Assembly (NCBI GenBank): GCA_029990175.1
Contig: JARKIP010000011.1
Span: 29,548,001 to 29,612,000, forward strand
DNA length: 64,000 nt
Direction: 5' to 3'
From: Petunia secreta
Taxonomy: Eukaryota > Streptophyta > Magnoliopsida > Solanales > Solanaceae
The notes beneath the pieces were generated by a model. It was not told the origin of the DNA and did no database searches. It saw only the letters and a program-made list of their open reading frames with translations. A program made the translations under genes and the position numbers. This document shows, one piece after another, positions 35,319-47,240 of this stretch (position 1 is its first letter; every line of letters starts with the position of its first letter).

Positions 35319-38296
35319 TTATGCTGTTTTAGAAGGCCATGTTGCTTGAGCTGACATAATTATTCCCACAATAACTCCAAACAATCCTAGTGCACTACCA
35401 AAAATCTCAATCACTAGAATCTTCACGAAAAGGGTAGAATTTTGAGCATCCGACAATGCGCAACTGCTACCAATAATCCCTACACAGAGCCTGTTACAAG
35501 GAGGAAGATAGTTAAGTGAGACAGAAGAGTTATACACAAGAAGCTTCCTTTTTTTTATAAGAGAAAGTGACAAACCCGCAAACAAGGTTGGCAAAGCCCA
35601 CAATAATCCCAGAGGCAAATATAGCATATCCTGCTCGAAGGGACTCCGCTGCATATATCTGTGATGCTGGGACACTCTCTAATTTTGTTTGCAGAATAAT
35701 TGCAACAATAACACCATAGATAGCGACGGCTTCACAGAAAATCACACTACAAGAAATGAAAATATAAGTTAGTCTTTGCTTCAGAGATCATCTTAGTATG
35801 AAAGGACAAGTCACATGTAACCAATGACCATAGGTTTCTCACACTTCTTTGGAACTATAAAAGTTGAGTCAGGCAGCGGGCGCTCTGGATTCAAGGAAAG
35901 CAACATTTTCAACAAAACCAGAAAATCCAAGCTCAAGTGCACCAATTTCTTTTTGACTAAAATCCAAATATCTTCAACTAATAGAAGAAAGGCAGAAAGA
36001 GAAGGTGATGTTATGTTTGGATTTCAAACCTAGAAGGAAGCCAATAACTGACAAAGCCTACAGCTTTATACATTATATCTAATTGCTATGAAGACGGATA
36101 CCATTATTTTTTTCTCATATTGATACCAGGTATCGTACCCGATAGAAAATGTCCAGTTCATATATAAGTGTTTATTTTTTTTCTTTAATAACCGAGAAAT
36201 CCTCTTTAAGTTAGCTTGGCACACGGGTTCAAAACTTGAGAGAGTAAGGGCATACCCTTCGACTCTACTCCCACATAAATATGAAGGCACACAGTTCGAA
36301 CTTGCGACATGCGTCGAATCTAGTGATCCCGTGCTGAGCTCTAACCACTAAACCAAAGTCCTTAGGACGATACGTCCAGTATATTTTCCTTGCGATAATA
36401 CGGTATGGTCATCCGTGTCTATTGTATATGATTTTTTTTTTTTTTGGGGTAGTTTTGAGTATCCTTCAAGTAGCCAATATTTGGTTACATTTAGTATCGA
36501 ATTGGATATATTTGAATTCAATGTGTGATCATAAAATGAAAATACGGGGTTATCTCCGTCTCACACCCATACTAAATACTATACTATGTCAAAATATTTC
36601 AAAACCTATGTTACTCGGACTCTTCACTTTTGGTGCCGCACCCGTGTCGGATCCGTACCCGTTTGGGTGTGGGTGTGGGATCCGTACCCGATTTAGTCAA
36701 CTGATTTTGGATATGTTGACCAAAATCAACGGAGAAATTCTAGACAAATTCAATGATTTCTTTAATCAAAACAAAAGTAAGGGAAAATTGAAGGAAATAG
36801 AATACCTTGTATTATTGTATATAGAAATTTCTATGTCCTGATCAATATTTTTTCCTCAAGTTTTCCACATAATATCTCATAATTTAGGTTTTATAACTCT
36901 ACTTTTAGATTATTGAATTTTTTTAGCCGAATCCTCACGGCCGGAACCATACTGGATTCGTATTCCCGAATCTAAAATATAGATCATGAAGGATCCGACC
37001 TCTAGATCCGCATCTGTGTCGGACACCCGCACCCGAGTCCGAGTAACTTAGTCCAGAACTGCATCACAGGCTTCATCTTCAATTCTGTGCCAAGCCTTTT
37101 TGTAGAACACTGCATTACACGCATCCACACCAGGTGTCTTGTCATCTCCAACTGAACAGCCATCAAATATATCTCGTCTTGTGACCTCTTTGCATTAGGT
37201 GCAGTTGTTGTTCATGATCAAGTATAGGCCCTTCCTCATTATTTGCATGGTTATTGCTGGTATAGCAGTAGCTGTTGTTCCCATCAAAGATATATAGAAA
37301 AGAATAATCTCCTCTTTTATTTCTTGAGGGTTAACTTCCTTTTAGAAAGTGCAGTTAACTCCCTGATTTGTTTCCTTGTATTCCTCTCTTAACACTGCTG
37401 ATAAATACTTGTTGTTAGCATCACCTAGTTTTATCCAGGTGGCCCTTAATTTCTGTTGTATAACATTCTCCTCAATCATGGACGATCTCTCCAATTGCTA
37501 AAATCATTTGTTGTTCCTGAGCAGCAAGGCTATCCTCATACTGATGATTGAAGATCCTGGAGCTCCTTCCTGATATGAGTTAGTTTGTCTTCAATGACTC
37601 TAAACACCTCATTGTTCAATTTCTTTAGATCAGATCTCATTCTCTTTAATTTTAGCCAGACACTTCTCATTTTGTTTGCATTTCTCAGACCTTCCCAGTT
37701 TTTGTCCACGGTTTCTTGAAACCTTGAATGGTCCGGCCAAAACACTGAAGAATCTGAAAGGAACTTTTATGCTTAGTTCAACTGCTCCTATCTGGATTAC
37801 CATTGGAGCGTGAACAGATACATATGGCACTTTGTATTCCAAAGTGGAGAAAGTGGAGGTCGAAGATTTGGGTAGAGGGATAGATAGTAATCGAGCGATT
37901 CTCGGTATAGTATACTTTCAGCTTATTCGAATTTTATGTGTTATTGGTGTTTCCTGTTTATCTTGAGTATGTTTGAGTGCTTTCTAACAATATGTCATTT
38001 TTATTGTTTTGTTACTGTCATATTGCTTCACTCGATTATGTTTCCCACTGATGTTTTTTAGCTGAGGGTCTATCGAAAACGGCTTCTCCACTATGGTGGA
38101 GGTAAGGTCTGCGTACATCTCACCCTCCCCAGACCCCACCTTGGTGGGATACCACTGGATATGTTGTTGTTGTTGTCATGCCCCAAGTGCATCACCCACT
38201 CATCATGCCCCAAGGCCCTATTCTAGCCTACTACTTATTATCTCATCTCCCTTTTGCTTGTTTGTCCAGGTATAGAATTTTGTGTAGCTTCTTACT

Positions 38297-38328
<32 letters not shown>

Positions 38329-41300
38329 AGAGAATTCTGTGTAGCTCATTTATGTGTAAATCATGTATACATTTTGCAATGTCTTGAACTTCTACTTGAG
38401 TGACATGGATCCCTTTTCGCCTATCCACTATGTGCAGCATTGCACTGAAGTCACCCCAAACTATCCAAGGTATCTTTATTTGTTGGGCTAGCGCTCTTAG
38501 GTGCTTCCACATCTCTTTTCTGTGGTCCACTGTGTTATTTCAATATATAGCTGTCATCAGCTACTCATTCACATCATGCTTGCTTACTACTTTGCAATGT
38601 ATCATCTGTGCATCAGTCATAATGATATCAAGTTCATATACATCATCATCCCATAATAGCCACATCCTGCCATTGTGTGCATTACTATAATTAAAAGCAG
38701 TTATCCATCTTGATGCTGTTCTGTGGCTAATGTTGTCAGCCTTATTCTCTTTGACTCTAGTTTCCACCAAGCCTGCTCATTTATATTATTATCCATTACG
38801 TTCCACATTAACCACTTCATCGAATTTTAGTTCCTCCTTTCCCCACCATCGATAGGGAGCAGGTTTGTGATTTCATATTCTCTAATTCGTAGGTATGCAA
38901 GGTGCTCCATGCTGTGCAGTGTGCACTACCTATCACTTCTTTCCCATTATTCACCTTCCCTACGATTGTGGGTGCCAGACTGATAGTGCTTTGCTCATTC
39001 ATTGTCTGCAATTGCTCCTGCTCAGTACTGACAGTATTTTGCTCATTCATTATCTCCAATTGTTTTTGCTCAGGCTCAACTGGAATCTCTTGCCCATTAA
39101 GTGCTTCCTGGTGGGGTGTGTTCTTACTCTGACAATCCAAGTTGGGACCAGCTTCTTTTGTACATTTCTTTTTAGTTGCTTCACCTGCTGGTTTTGTTAA
39201 GGCTGCTTAGTTTTAACCTTTTTACCTTCACACTTCACAGGTAAGTCCTACTTTTAGACACTTGCCAAAAACTCGGGTTTCTATTCACATAGGACTTTCT
39301 GTGTGAATGTTCTTCCTGATGGATCCATCACGGTAACCTCATCAGGCAATGGATTAGCTATATTGATCTCAATCACATTCTGGCATATGAAATCCTTGCT
39401 TGCTTCGCTGTACACTCATCTGCGTAAAGGGGTAATCCTATTGCACTTGACATATGACTCTGGCGGATCACAATTCCAGTAGTTCGTTGAACTTAAAGTA
39501 TTCCATTATATTATGTCTCAATATTATGGTGTAGATTTTAATTCTGTTATCTGTTTCAAAGTAATTACATTTCTGTAGCTATTCATATAGCTAACAATTG
39601 ACAAACACAAATGCTTCATCTGTGGCTTCATTGTATAAACTGGATAAATGCAGTTCAGTCAGGTGAAAGCATGTGGTTTCAATCAGTTGCCTTTGTAATC
39701 CTAGAAGAATCCATTTGAAGTTCTAAAGCACCTATAGAAAAGGGAAATTTCATCCGAAGATAATATGAAGTCCAATCTAGAACACACAACTAAAGAAGGG
39801 ATACACTATATATCAACAGGAGCGGACCTATATAGGCGGGGTTCAACTAAATCCCCTTCTTCCAACAAAATTCACTGTTGATATGGATATTTACATTATA
39901 AAAAATACATGTATATATACGTGTTATTAAATCCCTTCATATAAGTAATGTCTCTAGAGCAATAATTAACATGGCACAATATTTGTATGAGGTCAGGTGT
40001 TCAATTCTATTAGCACGACTTCCCTACCTTTTCATCCTTTTGGATGACGGTGTTCGGGCCAACATGAGTACACCTTAGACTATTACACCGAGTACTTGCT
40101 ATGTCCTAGCAGTGTTTTGAAAAGCGGTCGCTTCATCGTTTAAAGCGATGAAGCGAAGCGACCCTTCAACGCTTTTGATCTGTGAAGCAAAGCGTGTTCA
40201 CTGAAGCGCACGCTGGGACCAATTTGTAAAGAAAGAAACTTCGAAGTACTGTGTCAAAGAGCTGAGACCTTAAAGAAAAAGTAAGATCGGTGGAGTCTTG
40301 GAGAAAAACCGCGCTGCCTACGGTTTCTTCATCTTGTTTTAAATATAAAGTTTGCTTAAATGTTCTTGGTGAGTTCTTATTCATTCTAATTATTTTTGCA
40401 AGAATTTATTATTATTTTTTTAAAATTTCGCTTCACTTCAATGAAGCGAGCGCTTCGCTTCACGCTTTAAGCGTTAGGGGCCCTTGTCGCTTTTCTTCGC
40501 TTCACGCTCTCCAAAACACTGCGTCCTACCAGCACGAGTACTACCCACCAAGACTTAGACATATGAGAAGAAATCATGTCATCTCCCACTAAGACCTTAT
40601 GGTTCCCGTGTTTTGGAGAGTGTGAAGCGAAGAAAAGCGACAAGGGCTCCTAACGCGTAAAGCGTGAAGCGTGAAGCGAAGCGCTCGCTTCATCAATGAA
40701 GCGAAATTTTAAAAAATAATAATAATAACAATTCTTGCAAAAATAATTAGAATGAATAAAAACTCACCAAGAATATTTAAGTAAACTTTATATTTAAAAC
40801 AAGATGAAGAAACCCTAGGCAGCGTGATTTTTATTCTTTCTTTAATGTCTCAGCTCTTTGACACAACACCTCCAAGTTTCTTTCTTTACAAATTAGTCTC
40901 TTCTATTTTTTTTCTTTCAAAAAACACTGATAAACGCTTTTTTCACTGAAGCACTCGCTTCACGCTTCAGTCGCTTCACGCTTCAGTCGCTTCATTGAAC
41001 ACACTTCGCTTCATAGATCAAAAGTGCCGAAGGGTCGCTTCGCTTCGTAAAGCAATGAAGCGACCGCTTTTCAAAACACTGCATGGTTCTACTCCTACTT
41101 AATTGATCACTAGGTCATACCGTTATATGTGAATTTACAACCTTTTCTTGAACCCCCTTAATGAAAATCCCGGCTCCGCCCCTATTAGTTCAAGATACTT
41201 TTGTTTTTATAATGGTGGTGTCCAGGCCAGCTTACGCGCACCTCGACTAATTCCACCGTATACCTGCAACCTCTCACCAGCAACAAGTGTTAGGTAATTC

Positions 41301-42080
41301 TACCCACCAAGGCTTAGATAGACAGGAAGAAAGACTTTTTTTTTTTGGTCTCTACTAGGACTTGAACATGAGACCTTATGATTCTCATCCCACCTCATTG
41401 ACTTGTTTTTAGTGTAAAGGTTCTCATACCCTTGGGTGCCAAGCTACTCCTTTCCGTAAAGAACAAGCTTAAACTGCAAACACTTATACTAATCGAATGT
41501 AGATGAGAATTATGACAAGAAAACACTAGGTCTTTCTTCCCATCTATCCAAGCTTGGTGGGTAGAAATACCTAGTACTTGTTTGCTGGTGGTAGGTATCC
41601 GGTGGAATTAGTCGAGTGCGTAAGCTGGCCTGGACACCAGCGTTATTAAAAAAAAAAAAAACTTATACTAATCGAATGCAACATTTCAGGATTTAGAAGC
41701 ATAATCTTACAACTACATCTAAGGTAATTGTAATTGCACAGACAATTATCAGGAAAAGAATGACTGAAATTACCTGATGAGATTCTTGGAGGTGATACGA
41801 GGAGCTTTAATTGCAGCACCAATAAGACTACTTCCAGTTATATAAATCCCCCTATCATAACAAATTCACAATCTTTTAGAAACCCCACAAGATAAATAAC
41901 ATTAAAGATAAAATCTTTATTGCAAATAATGTGTAATTCATACCAAGCAGCGCCAAGAACAGAGACACCAATGGCAATAGCAATTCCAATAGCAGAAAAA
42001 GTGTAAGGTGAGATCTGTAACATTGCTCTTGACCATGAACTTGAAGCTCCTATTACAGCCATTGTTGATGCTGCTGACAT
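35319..42080 (-). CDS. VHA-c'': V-type proton ATPase 21-kDa proteolipid, subunit c''
   Basis: Four exons: 41944-42080, 41774-41851, 35576-35746 and 35319-35490. They give 185 aa, against about 180 for Arabidopsis c''. Four hydrophobic helices are visible: YTFSAIGIAIAIGVSVLGAAW, a G-rich GIYITGSSLIGAAI helix, VIFCEAVAIYGVIVAIIL and the C-terminal LGLFGVIVGIIMS. The proton-carrying Glu sits in FCEAVAIYG. The protein forms part of the membrane rotor ring of the vacuolar or endomembrane H+-ATPase. Intron 2 is about 6.0 kb (35747-41773) and is almost entirely transposable elements. Exon 1 and the 5' flank are duplicated at about 43.97-44.27 kb as a dead copy. Confidence 0.95.
36105..36363 (-). mobile_element. 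tRNA-derived SINE
   Basis: On the minus strand TGGTTTAGTGG (A box) and AGTTCGAAC (B box) are spaced as in a tRNA promoter. An internal body and an AT-rich 3' end near 36105 follow. It lies in VHA-c'' intron 2. Confidence 0.6.
36610..37047. mobile_element. MITE with ends GTTACTCGGACTC
   Basis: Ends gttactcggactcttcac and cccgagtccgagtaac are inverted repeats. Subterminal sequence is rich in inverted gtgtcggatccg and cggatccgac copies. No coding capacity. It lies in VHA-c'' intron 2. Confidence 0.75.
38060..38176 (+). mobile_element. TS-type SINE
   Basis: gctgagggtctatcgaaaac, then cctccccagaccccaccttgg and a (TTG)n tail (gttgttgttgttgtc). It interrupts the decayed LINE, so it arrived later. 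Confidence 0.88.
38276..38350 (+). repeat. Poly(A) tract between 16-bp direct repeats
   Basis: agaattttgtgtagct before, and agaattctgtgtagct after, an A(31)-type tract. This is the structure of a target-site duplication around a severely 5'-truncated retroposon. Confidence 0.7.
40110..40521. mobile_element. hAT-type MITE with GAAGCG subterminal repeats, copy 1
   Basis: Ends CAGTGTTTTGAAAAGCG and CGCTCTCCAAAACACTG; the interior is flanked by many GAAGCG/CGCTTC units. The 8-bp flanks tgtcctag and cgtcctac agree at six positions, consistent with an aged hAT target duplication. It is in the opposite orientation to copy 2. Confidence 0.85.
40606..41081. mobile_element. hAT-type MITE, copy 2
   Basis: Starts ccgtgttttggagag (one change from CAGTG) and ends cgcttttcaaaacactg. 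Flanks tatggttc and catggttc differ at one of eight bases. Internal sequence matches copies 1 and 3, with an expanded cgcttcacgcttcagt repeat near the right end. Confidence 0.88.
41205..41440 (-). mobile_element. tRNA-derived SINE, minus orientation
   Basis: 3' part ggtggtgtccaggccagcttacgcgcacctcgac, central caccaaggcttagatagac and the tRNA-like head (ggacttgaacatgagaccttatg in reverse) are all present. A T-rich stretch at 41195-41205 is the poly(A) end. Confidence 0.72.
41520..41661 (+). mobile_element. Same SINE family, plus orientation, 5'-truncated
   Basis: ccaagcttggtgggtagaaa through gtaagctggcctggacaccag, ending in an A(13) tail at about 41648-41661. With 41205-41440 it forms an inverted pair only ~80 bp apart, next to VHA-c'' exon 2. 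Confidence 0.8.
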
Positions 42081-43966
42081 TCTGAATCTGATCTTTGATT
42101 TTTCTTTCTTTCAATAATTTGATGCTTTCTTGATCTTGATTTGTTTTACTTTGATGAGAGAGAGAGAAGAAGGGGTTGAATAAAAGACAATTGTGGTGTT
42201 GATAACACGTGAGAATATGAAAATTAAGGATACAAGAAATACTAGCAAAAGGGTCAAAATAAATTTAAATTGTTTAAAGTTACCGTCCGTTTGAGTTTTG
42301 TTCAATATAACCCTGCGTTTACAATCAATTAAAAAGAGGATTTTTACACTCTATACCTATGAAATTTATATTATTTACAAGTCATACCCATTAAAAATTA
42401 CAATACCCATAAAATTAAAAGTATTTACCCAACTTACTTATTTATTATTGTATACCTTTGTCATGCCTTATAGGTGTATACCTTTAAGGTATACTGCATA
42501 AATTATGGTATACAAGTCTGGAGGGCCATTTATTATTGTATACCTTTGTTATACCTTATATGTGTATACCTTTATGGTATACTGCATAAACTATGGTATA
42601 CAAGTCTGGATGGATAGAGTGGGTAAATATTTTAGTGGGTAGGTCGAGTAATATTTAAAGTAGTGGGTAGTGGTTGTAATTATTTTAGATTTTGTGGGTA
42701 TTTTTGTAAGTGTCCCATTAAAAAACATATATAGTGATATATCACCAAAATATTGTTTTCGACGGACCCTCGGTTGAAGAAAAAATATTTTTGAAAACAT
42801 ATTTGAAAAAAAAACAAGATGAAAATACCATGATAAAAGAAATACTAACATAAAAAATAAAATAAACCAAGGTAGCAATAAAGATGAAGAAGAAGATAGA
42901 AACTGTATATGTATATATATGAATAATATTACAGCATGATAGAAATTGCTCGACTTTTATCTAACCTTCTACCCTAATTCCTGACCTCCATACTTTCATT
43001 TCTATGTCATGTCCTCGGTAATCTAGATGTGAGTCATGTCATACTTCCAATCGATTATGCTCCTAATTTAACGAGGCACACATGACTATCTAGAGCTAAA
43101 ACCCAATCCACATTAAGATATCCGAATCAATTTATAACCTACCTCATTTTAACCCAATATTCAACTCATTTCTGGGGATCTTTTTTATAAATAACCAGTC
43201 GAATTTACTGTTAATATTTTCTAGTTGATATACGTAGATTGTACACGGTTATATATATATTATATATGAATTGTATAAATCTTATACGTTAGCAAGCTAT
43301 TCCTTTGTTTAAATGATTGAGTGGACATCTATTTCTGTTAAATATACTGTAATATATCCTTCAAGAAATAAATTGATACTCCATATACTTACTAATTAAA
43401 ATTCTTATACTTACCTTCTTTTTATATTTACCCATACTTTTCTTACCGAAATTTTCCTAGTAAAAGGTTTCTAATGAAGGTGTAGATCATCACGGATTCT
43501 ACAGAAGAATTTACCCATTCTTTTCTCACCGAAATTTTCATGGTAAAAGGTTTCTAATGAAGGTGTTGATCATCAGGGATTCTACAAAAGAATTTGTACT
43601 GTTTTCTTTCACTAAGATTCTTTCCCTATGGTCTTCCTGTATTTTCCTAGTAAGAGTTTCGTCATGAGTTATATTTTTTAATGACCAGATATACATCTGA
43701 TGGGAGTGACGTAAATGCAACAAAATGTGATTGTTTATTTCCCTTCCTTATTTTCATACGTCTTCAAAGTTCAGATTAGGACTAGAAATATGAGACAGTG
43801 AAGCTAAAGATTGCGATTCACTGGATTTCAAGAACTGACATTACAATATATTCACCAAATAGATAAAACTCCAAAGAGCACACAAAGTAATGCCACTTCA
43901 ACGAAATTATTATTCAACCATAAACTAGCTTAGTGCTCTCCAAGACTAGAGAAGCACATCTGTGAC
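42013..43966. repeat. Tandem duplication, unit A
   Basis: The unit contains part of VHA-c'' exon 1, its 5' flank, and a ~900-bp segment (about 43060-43966). Its parts reappear in the same order in unit B. Repeat-like DNA at 42330-42720 (ggtatactgcataaattatgg repeated, possible MITE) has no counterpart in unit B. Confidence 0.78.
42330..42720. repeat. Possible MITE upstream of VHA-c''
   Basis: Contains two copies of cctttgt-atacctta..gtgtatacctt and ggtatactgcataaactatggtatacaagtctgg, and ends in partially inverted ttacaaaaatacccac-like sequence. It is absent from the matching place in the duplicate. Confidence 0.4.
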
Positions 43967-44270
43967 ATTGCTCTTGACCATGAACTTGAAGCTCCTACTA
44001 TGGTCATTGTTGATGCTGCTGAAATTGTGTATCTGATTTGGATTTTTTAATAATTTGCTCCTGTCTTGATCTTGAGATGTCTTCAAAAGAGAGAGAGAAG
44101 GGTTTTGATAACACGTGAGAAGATGAAAACATAAGGATACAAGAAATATTACAGAAAAACATAAGGATACAAGAAATATTATAGAAAAGGGTCGAAAACA
44201 AATTAAAAATTGTTTAAATTTACCGTCCATTTGAGTTTTTTTTTAAAAAAAATATAACCCCGCATTTATA
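43963..44270 (-). pseudogene. Truncated duplicate of the VHA-c'' 5' end
   Basis: Matches 42013-42320 at high identity: attgctcttgaccatgaactt, gttgatgctgctga, and then the 5' leader and promoter through taccgtccatttgag. The start codon is lost (gctgctgaaatt where the gene has gctgctgacatt), and coding sequence after about 17 codons is absent because the duplication breakpoint lies inside exon 1. Confidence 0.88.
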
Positions 44271-44283
44271 CTTCCAATCAATT

Positions 44284-47005
44284 ACAACAACAAAAACAAC
44301 AATGTTATTCAACAATGTTAGCCAAGCCAAAAGTGGAGAGCATTAGAAAGGAATTGCAAGCAACCCAAGAACAAACAGTTAATCCTGAACAACACCTCAC
44401 AAGAGCTGGAGAAGAAAATGAACTCAAACAGGCACTAGGACACTGGCTGAACATAGAAAAGAGCATCACTCAACAGAAATCCAGAGTGCAATAGTTGAAG
44501 CTTGGAGACTCTAACACTTCTTTTTTTCATGCTTGTGTCAAAAACAGGGTGGTTCAGAACAACATAAGGAACTTGACAACTGTAGATCGCACTTTGTTAC
44601 TGGATGAGAAAGGGGTTGAAGAGAAATCATGGCCTTTTACAAGAACCTACAGGGTACCACTGCTACACAACTGCCAGCAATAAACAAGGAAGTGGTGAAA
44701 GGAGGTAATGTGCTTTATAGACAGCAACAGCTGAGCTTGATAGAACTTCTAACTGAAGCAGAGGTGGCTATGAGCTTGAAAGACATCAGTGACTTTAAGA
44801 CCCCAGGCTATGATGGTCTCAATGCTATGTTTTTCAAAAAATCTTGGCTAATCATAGGAGAGGAGGTAACAGCAGTACTTTTGCACTTTTTCAATTCATG
44901 CAACATGCATAAGCCTATATACTGTACCTCTGTGACCTTAATTCCTAAGGTCAAGCATCCCAACAGAATCTTTGAATACAGACCTATTTTTTGTTTTGCA
45001 ATTCCATACAAACTCATTTCCAAAATACTTACAAAGAGGCTTGAGAGGATCATAGACTTCTTGATAAACAAAAGCCAGACTGCCTTTGTCCCAGGTAGAT
45101 TGATAAATGACAACATTATCCTTAGCCATGAGTTGGTTAAGGGATATGGGAGGAAAGACTTCCCCAAGGTGTATGATGAAGATTGACATGAGAAAAGCCT
45201 ATGATTCAATGGAGTTGGCCTATTTGGAGCAAGTAATGGTTGAGTTAAGGTTCCCAGAAAGGTTTGTGACATGGATCATGGAATGTGTTAGGACTGTGTC
45301 CTACACAATATTCGTTAATGGAAAGCTGACTAAACCTTTTCAGGCAAAAAAAGGGTTAAGGCAAGGAGATACTCTATCTCATTTCTTGTTTGTTATGGTA
45401 ATGGAGTACCTAATTAGGTTCATGAAGACCTAACAGAACAATCCTGATTTCAATTACCACCCTAAATGCTAAAAAATGCAAGTATTTCAGCTTAGTTTTG
45501 CAAATGATCTGCTTTTGTTCTATAGGGGTGGCATTATATCAATGAAGTTGATGTTTGCCTTGTTCCAAGAATTTTCAAAAGCAATCAGGCCTGAGTGCAA
45601 ATATAGAAAAGAGCTCTATCTATTTTGGTAGAGTTTCAGAAGCTATTCTACAGGATTGTATACAGAGTTTGAGATTTTTCAGGTATCTAGGAGTTCCTCT
45701 TTGCACAAAGAGAACAAGAGTAGTTCAATAACAGCCTCTTATAGGCAAGATGATAGTCATGATCAAATCCTGGATTTCCAGATTCCTTTCTTATGCTGGG
45801 AGAATTCAGCTAATCAAGAGTGCTATTTTAAATACAAGTGTTCTGGTTTCAAATTTTTGTGTTGCCAAAAAAGTGTTGAAGGTTTATTGAAGCTATTTGT
45901 AGGAGATTCCTATGGACAGTGGCCAATGAAATGTCTAGGAAAGCTTTGATTGCATGGGATAGGCTTTGTACCCCTAAATTAGCTGGTGGACTAAAAATTT
46001 TAAATATCCAAATATGGAACAAAGCTGCAATATGCAAAATGTTGTAGAACTTGTGCAAGAAGAAGGAGAAAATTTGAGTCAAATGGGCTCACATATGCTA
46101 TGAAAAAAATCAGATATCTGCGATGCAATGCCTACTACAGCATGTTGGGTTCTGACTAATATCCTAAAGGCCAAGAAATACTTTCTATACGTAGAGATCC
46201 AGAGAGCTGAAGTTATGGAGATGGAGGAATTCTTAACTAAAAGGATCTATCATCAGCTTAAGAGACTTCAACAAAAGGTAGAATGGAGAAAGCTCACCTG
46301 CAACAACAAGGGCCACCCAAAATGGACCTTCATTTTGTTTATAGCAGATCATGGTAGGCTTCAGGTTGGGAAAATGGATGCAGTTGAACAATTTGAGCAG
46401 TGAGTTATTTCAGGCACATATAGAAAGCATAAATCACCTGTTATTTGAGTGTGCATACTCAGCTGAAATCTGGAATAAGCTTTTTGCAGTGGCAAAATAT
46501 TAACAATGAAGAGGTAGAAATGCAATGAAGTGGGAACAAGAGCTAGAATGGTTAATTCAGCATGGAAGAGGTAGAAATGCAAATGCTTAGGTGTTCAGAA
46601 TGTCATTTGCTGCCTGTGTCTATCAAACTTTTAGCTGGAGAGGAATAGAAAAGTGTTTCAGCAGGCAAAGAACTGCAGAGGCAATTACTAAACAGATAAT
46701 CCAGGAAGTCATGAGAAGATGTAGTATGAATTCAAAGTTCAAGCGAGTGGTAGAGGAGCTTAATTATTCTGTATTAGTCATTCGTATAGTGTAGAGAGTA
46801 GGAGTTTTGGTGTGTTAGTACTATATATACGCCGGGACTAGTAGTCAGGCTGTATAGTTCATGAGAGTTATCCTTGTAATGTTTAGGTATTTAAATGAAA
46901 TGAAATTTACTTACAAAAAAAAAAATGTTATTCAACAAGTAGGTCCGGGAGAAGTTGAGATATAGATCTTACCTACCAAAATAGTGAGACCCTCAGCTAT
47001 TAGAC
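44284..47005 (-). mobile_element. TS-type SINE split by a LINE
   Basis: The left piece acaacaacaaaaacaac and the right piece (gtccgggagaag...gatcttacctacc...gagaccctcagct) together read as a TS SINE in reverse. The LINE lies between them. Confidence 0.65.
44316..46924 (+). mobile_element. LINE (L1-type), 5'-truncated, with 14-bp target duplication
   Basis: Flanked by atgttattcaacaa at 44302-44315 and 46925-46938, with a poly(A) at about 46914-46924. Coding remnants in three frames give the reverse transcriptase: LKDISDFKTPGYDGLNAMFF, YRPIFCFAIPYKLISKIL, QTAFVPGRLINDNIIL, KIDMRKAYDS and KKGLRQGDTLSHFLF. The catalytic YADD box near 45500 has changed to FANDLL. A zf-RVT-like 3' part follows. 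The endonuclease is missing. Multiple frameshifts and stops make it inactive. Confidence 0.92.
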
Positions 47006-47114
47006 CATTATTCAATTATACATTTATACTCCTAATTCTAAATGAATGCATATATAACGTTCTAGGAGCTAAAACCCAGTCCCCATTAAGATATTTCACT
47101 ACTAAAATATCTGG

Positions 47115-47240
47115 GTTTTTCGACCGCCGGATTTCGACCGAAAATCGGTCGAACCACTATTTCGACCGACTTTCGGTCGAAGAAATTTTTTTTTTTTAAA
47201 AAAAAAGTTTCGACCGAAAATCGGTCGAAACTACGGTCGC
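47115..47240. repeat. CACTA left subterminal CGACCGA/TCGGTCG repeats
   Basis: At least five copies of TTCGACCGA or TCGGTCGAA in alternating orientation, ending at a C(17) tract (47240-47256). In En/Spm these regions bind TNPA. Confidence 0.88.

Larger units (their letters stand above)
37060..39450 (-). mobile_element. LINE (L1-type) 5' portion, decayed
   Basis: Read on the minus strand, broken frames give an endonuclease start (VETRVKENKAD), an endonuclease core (IPWIVWGDFSAML) and a downstream connector (VWLKLKRMRSDLKKLNNEVFRVIEDKL), in the order of plant L1 ORF2 before the reverse transcriptase. The reverse transcriptase itself is missing. The body is interrupted at about 37.88-38.34 kb by SINE and poly(A) insertions. 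It lies in VHA-c'' intron 2. Confidence 0.75.
40025..41130 (-). mobile_element. tRNA-type SINE split by two hAT MITEs
   Basis: The pieces 40025-40109, 40522-40605 and 41082-41130 read in order as the same SINE found at 41205-41440 (ggtgttcgggccaac...accaagacttagac...gatcactaggtc). The two gaps are exactly the hAT MITEs at 40110-40521 and 40606-41081. Confidence 0.75.
39824..41187. mobile_element. Possible MITE enclosing later insertions
   Basis: The left end aggagcggacctatataggcg and the right end ccggctccgcccctatt are partial inverted repeats, each followed inward by a ggggttcaa / ttgaacccc string. Only the ends support this; the interior is occupied by a SINE and two hAT MITEs. Confidence 0.35.

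Noticed and set aside
36200..36363. tRNA gene
   Set aside because: A and B boxes are present, but the cloverleaf cannot be completed and the context fits a tRNA-derived SINE.
36422..36841. 139-aa frame in VHA-c'' intron 2
   Set aside because: It runs through a MITE end with repeated GTGTCGGATCCG sequence; no domain, so treated as chance.
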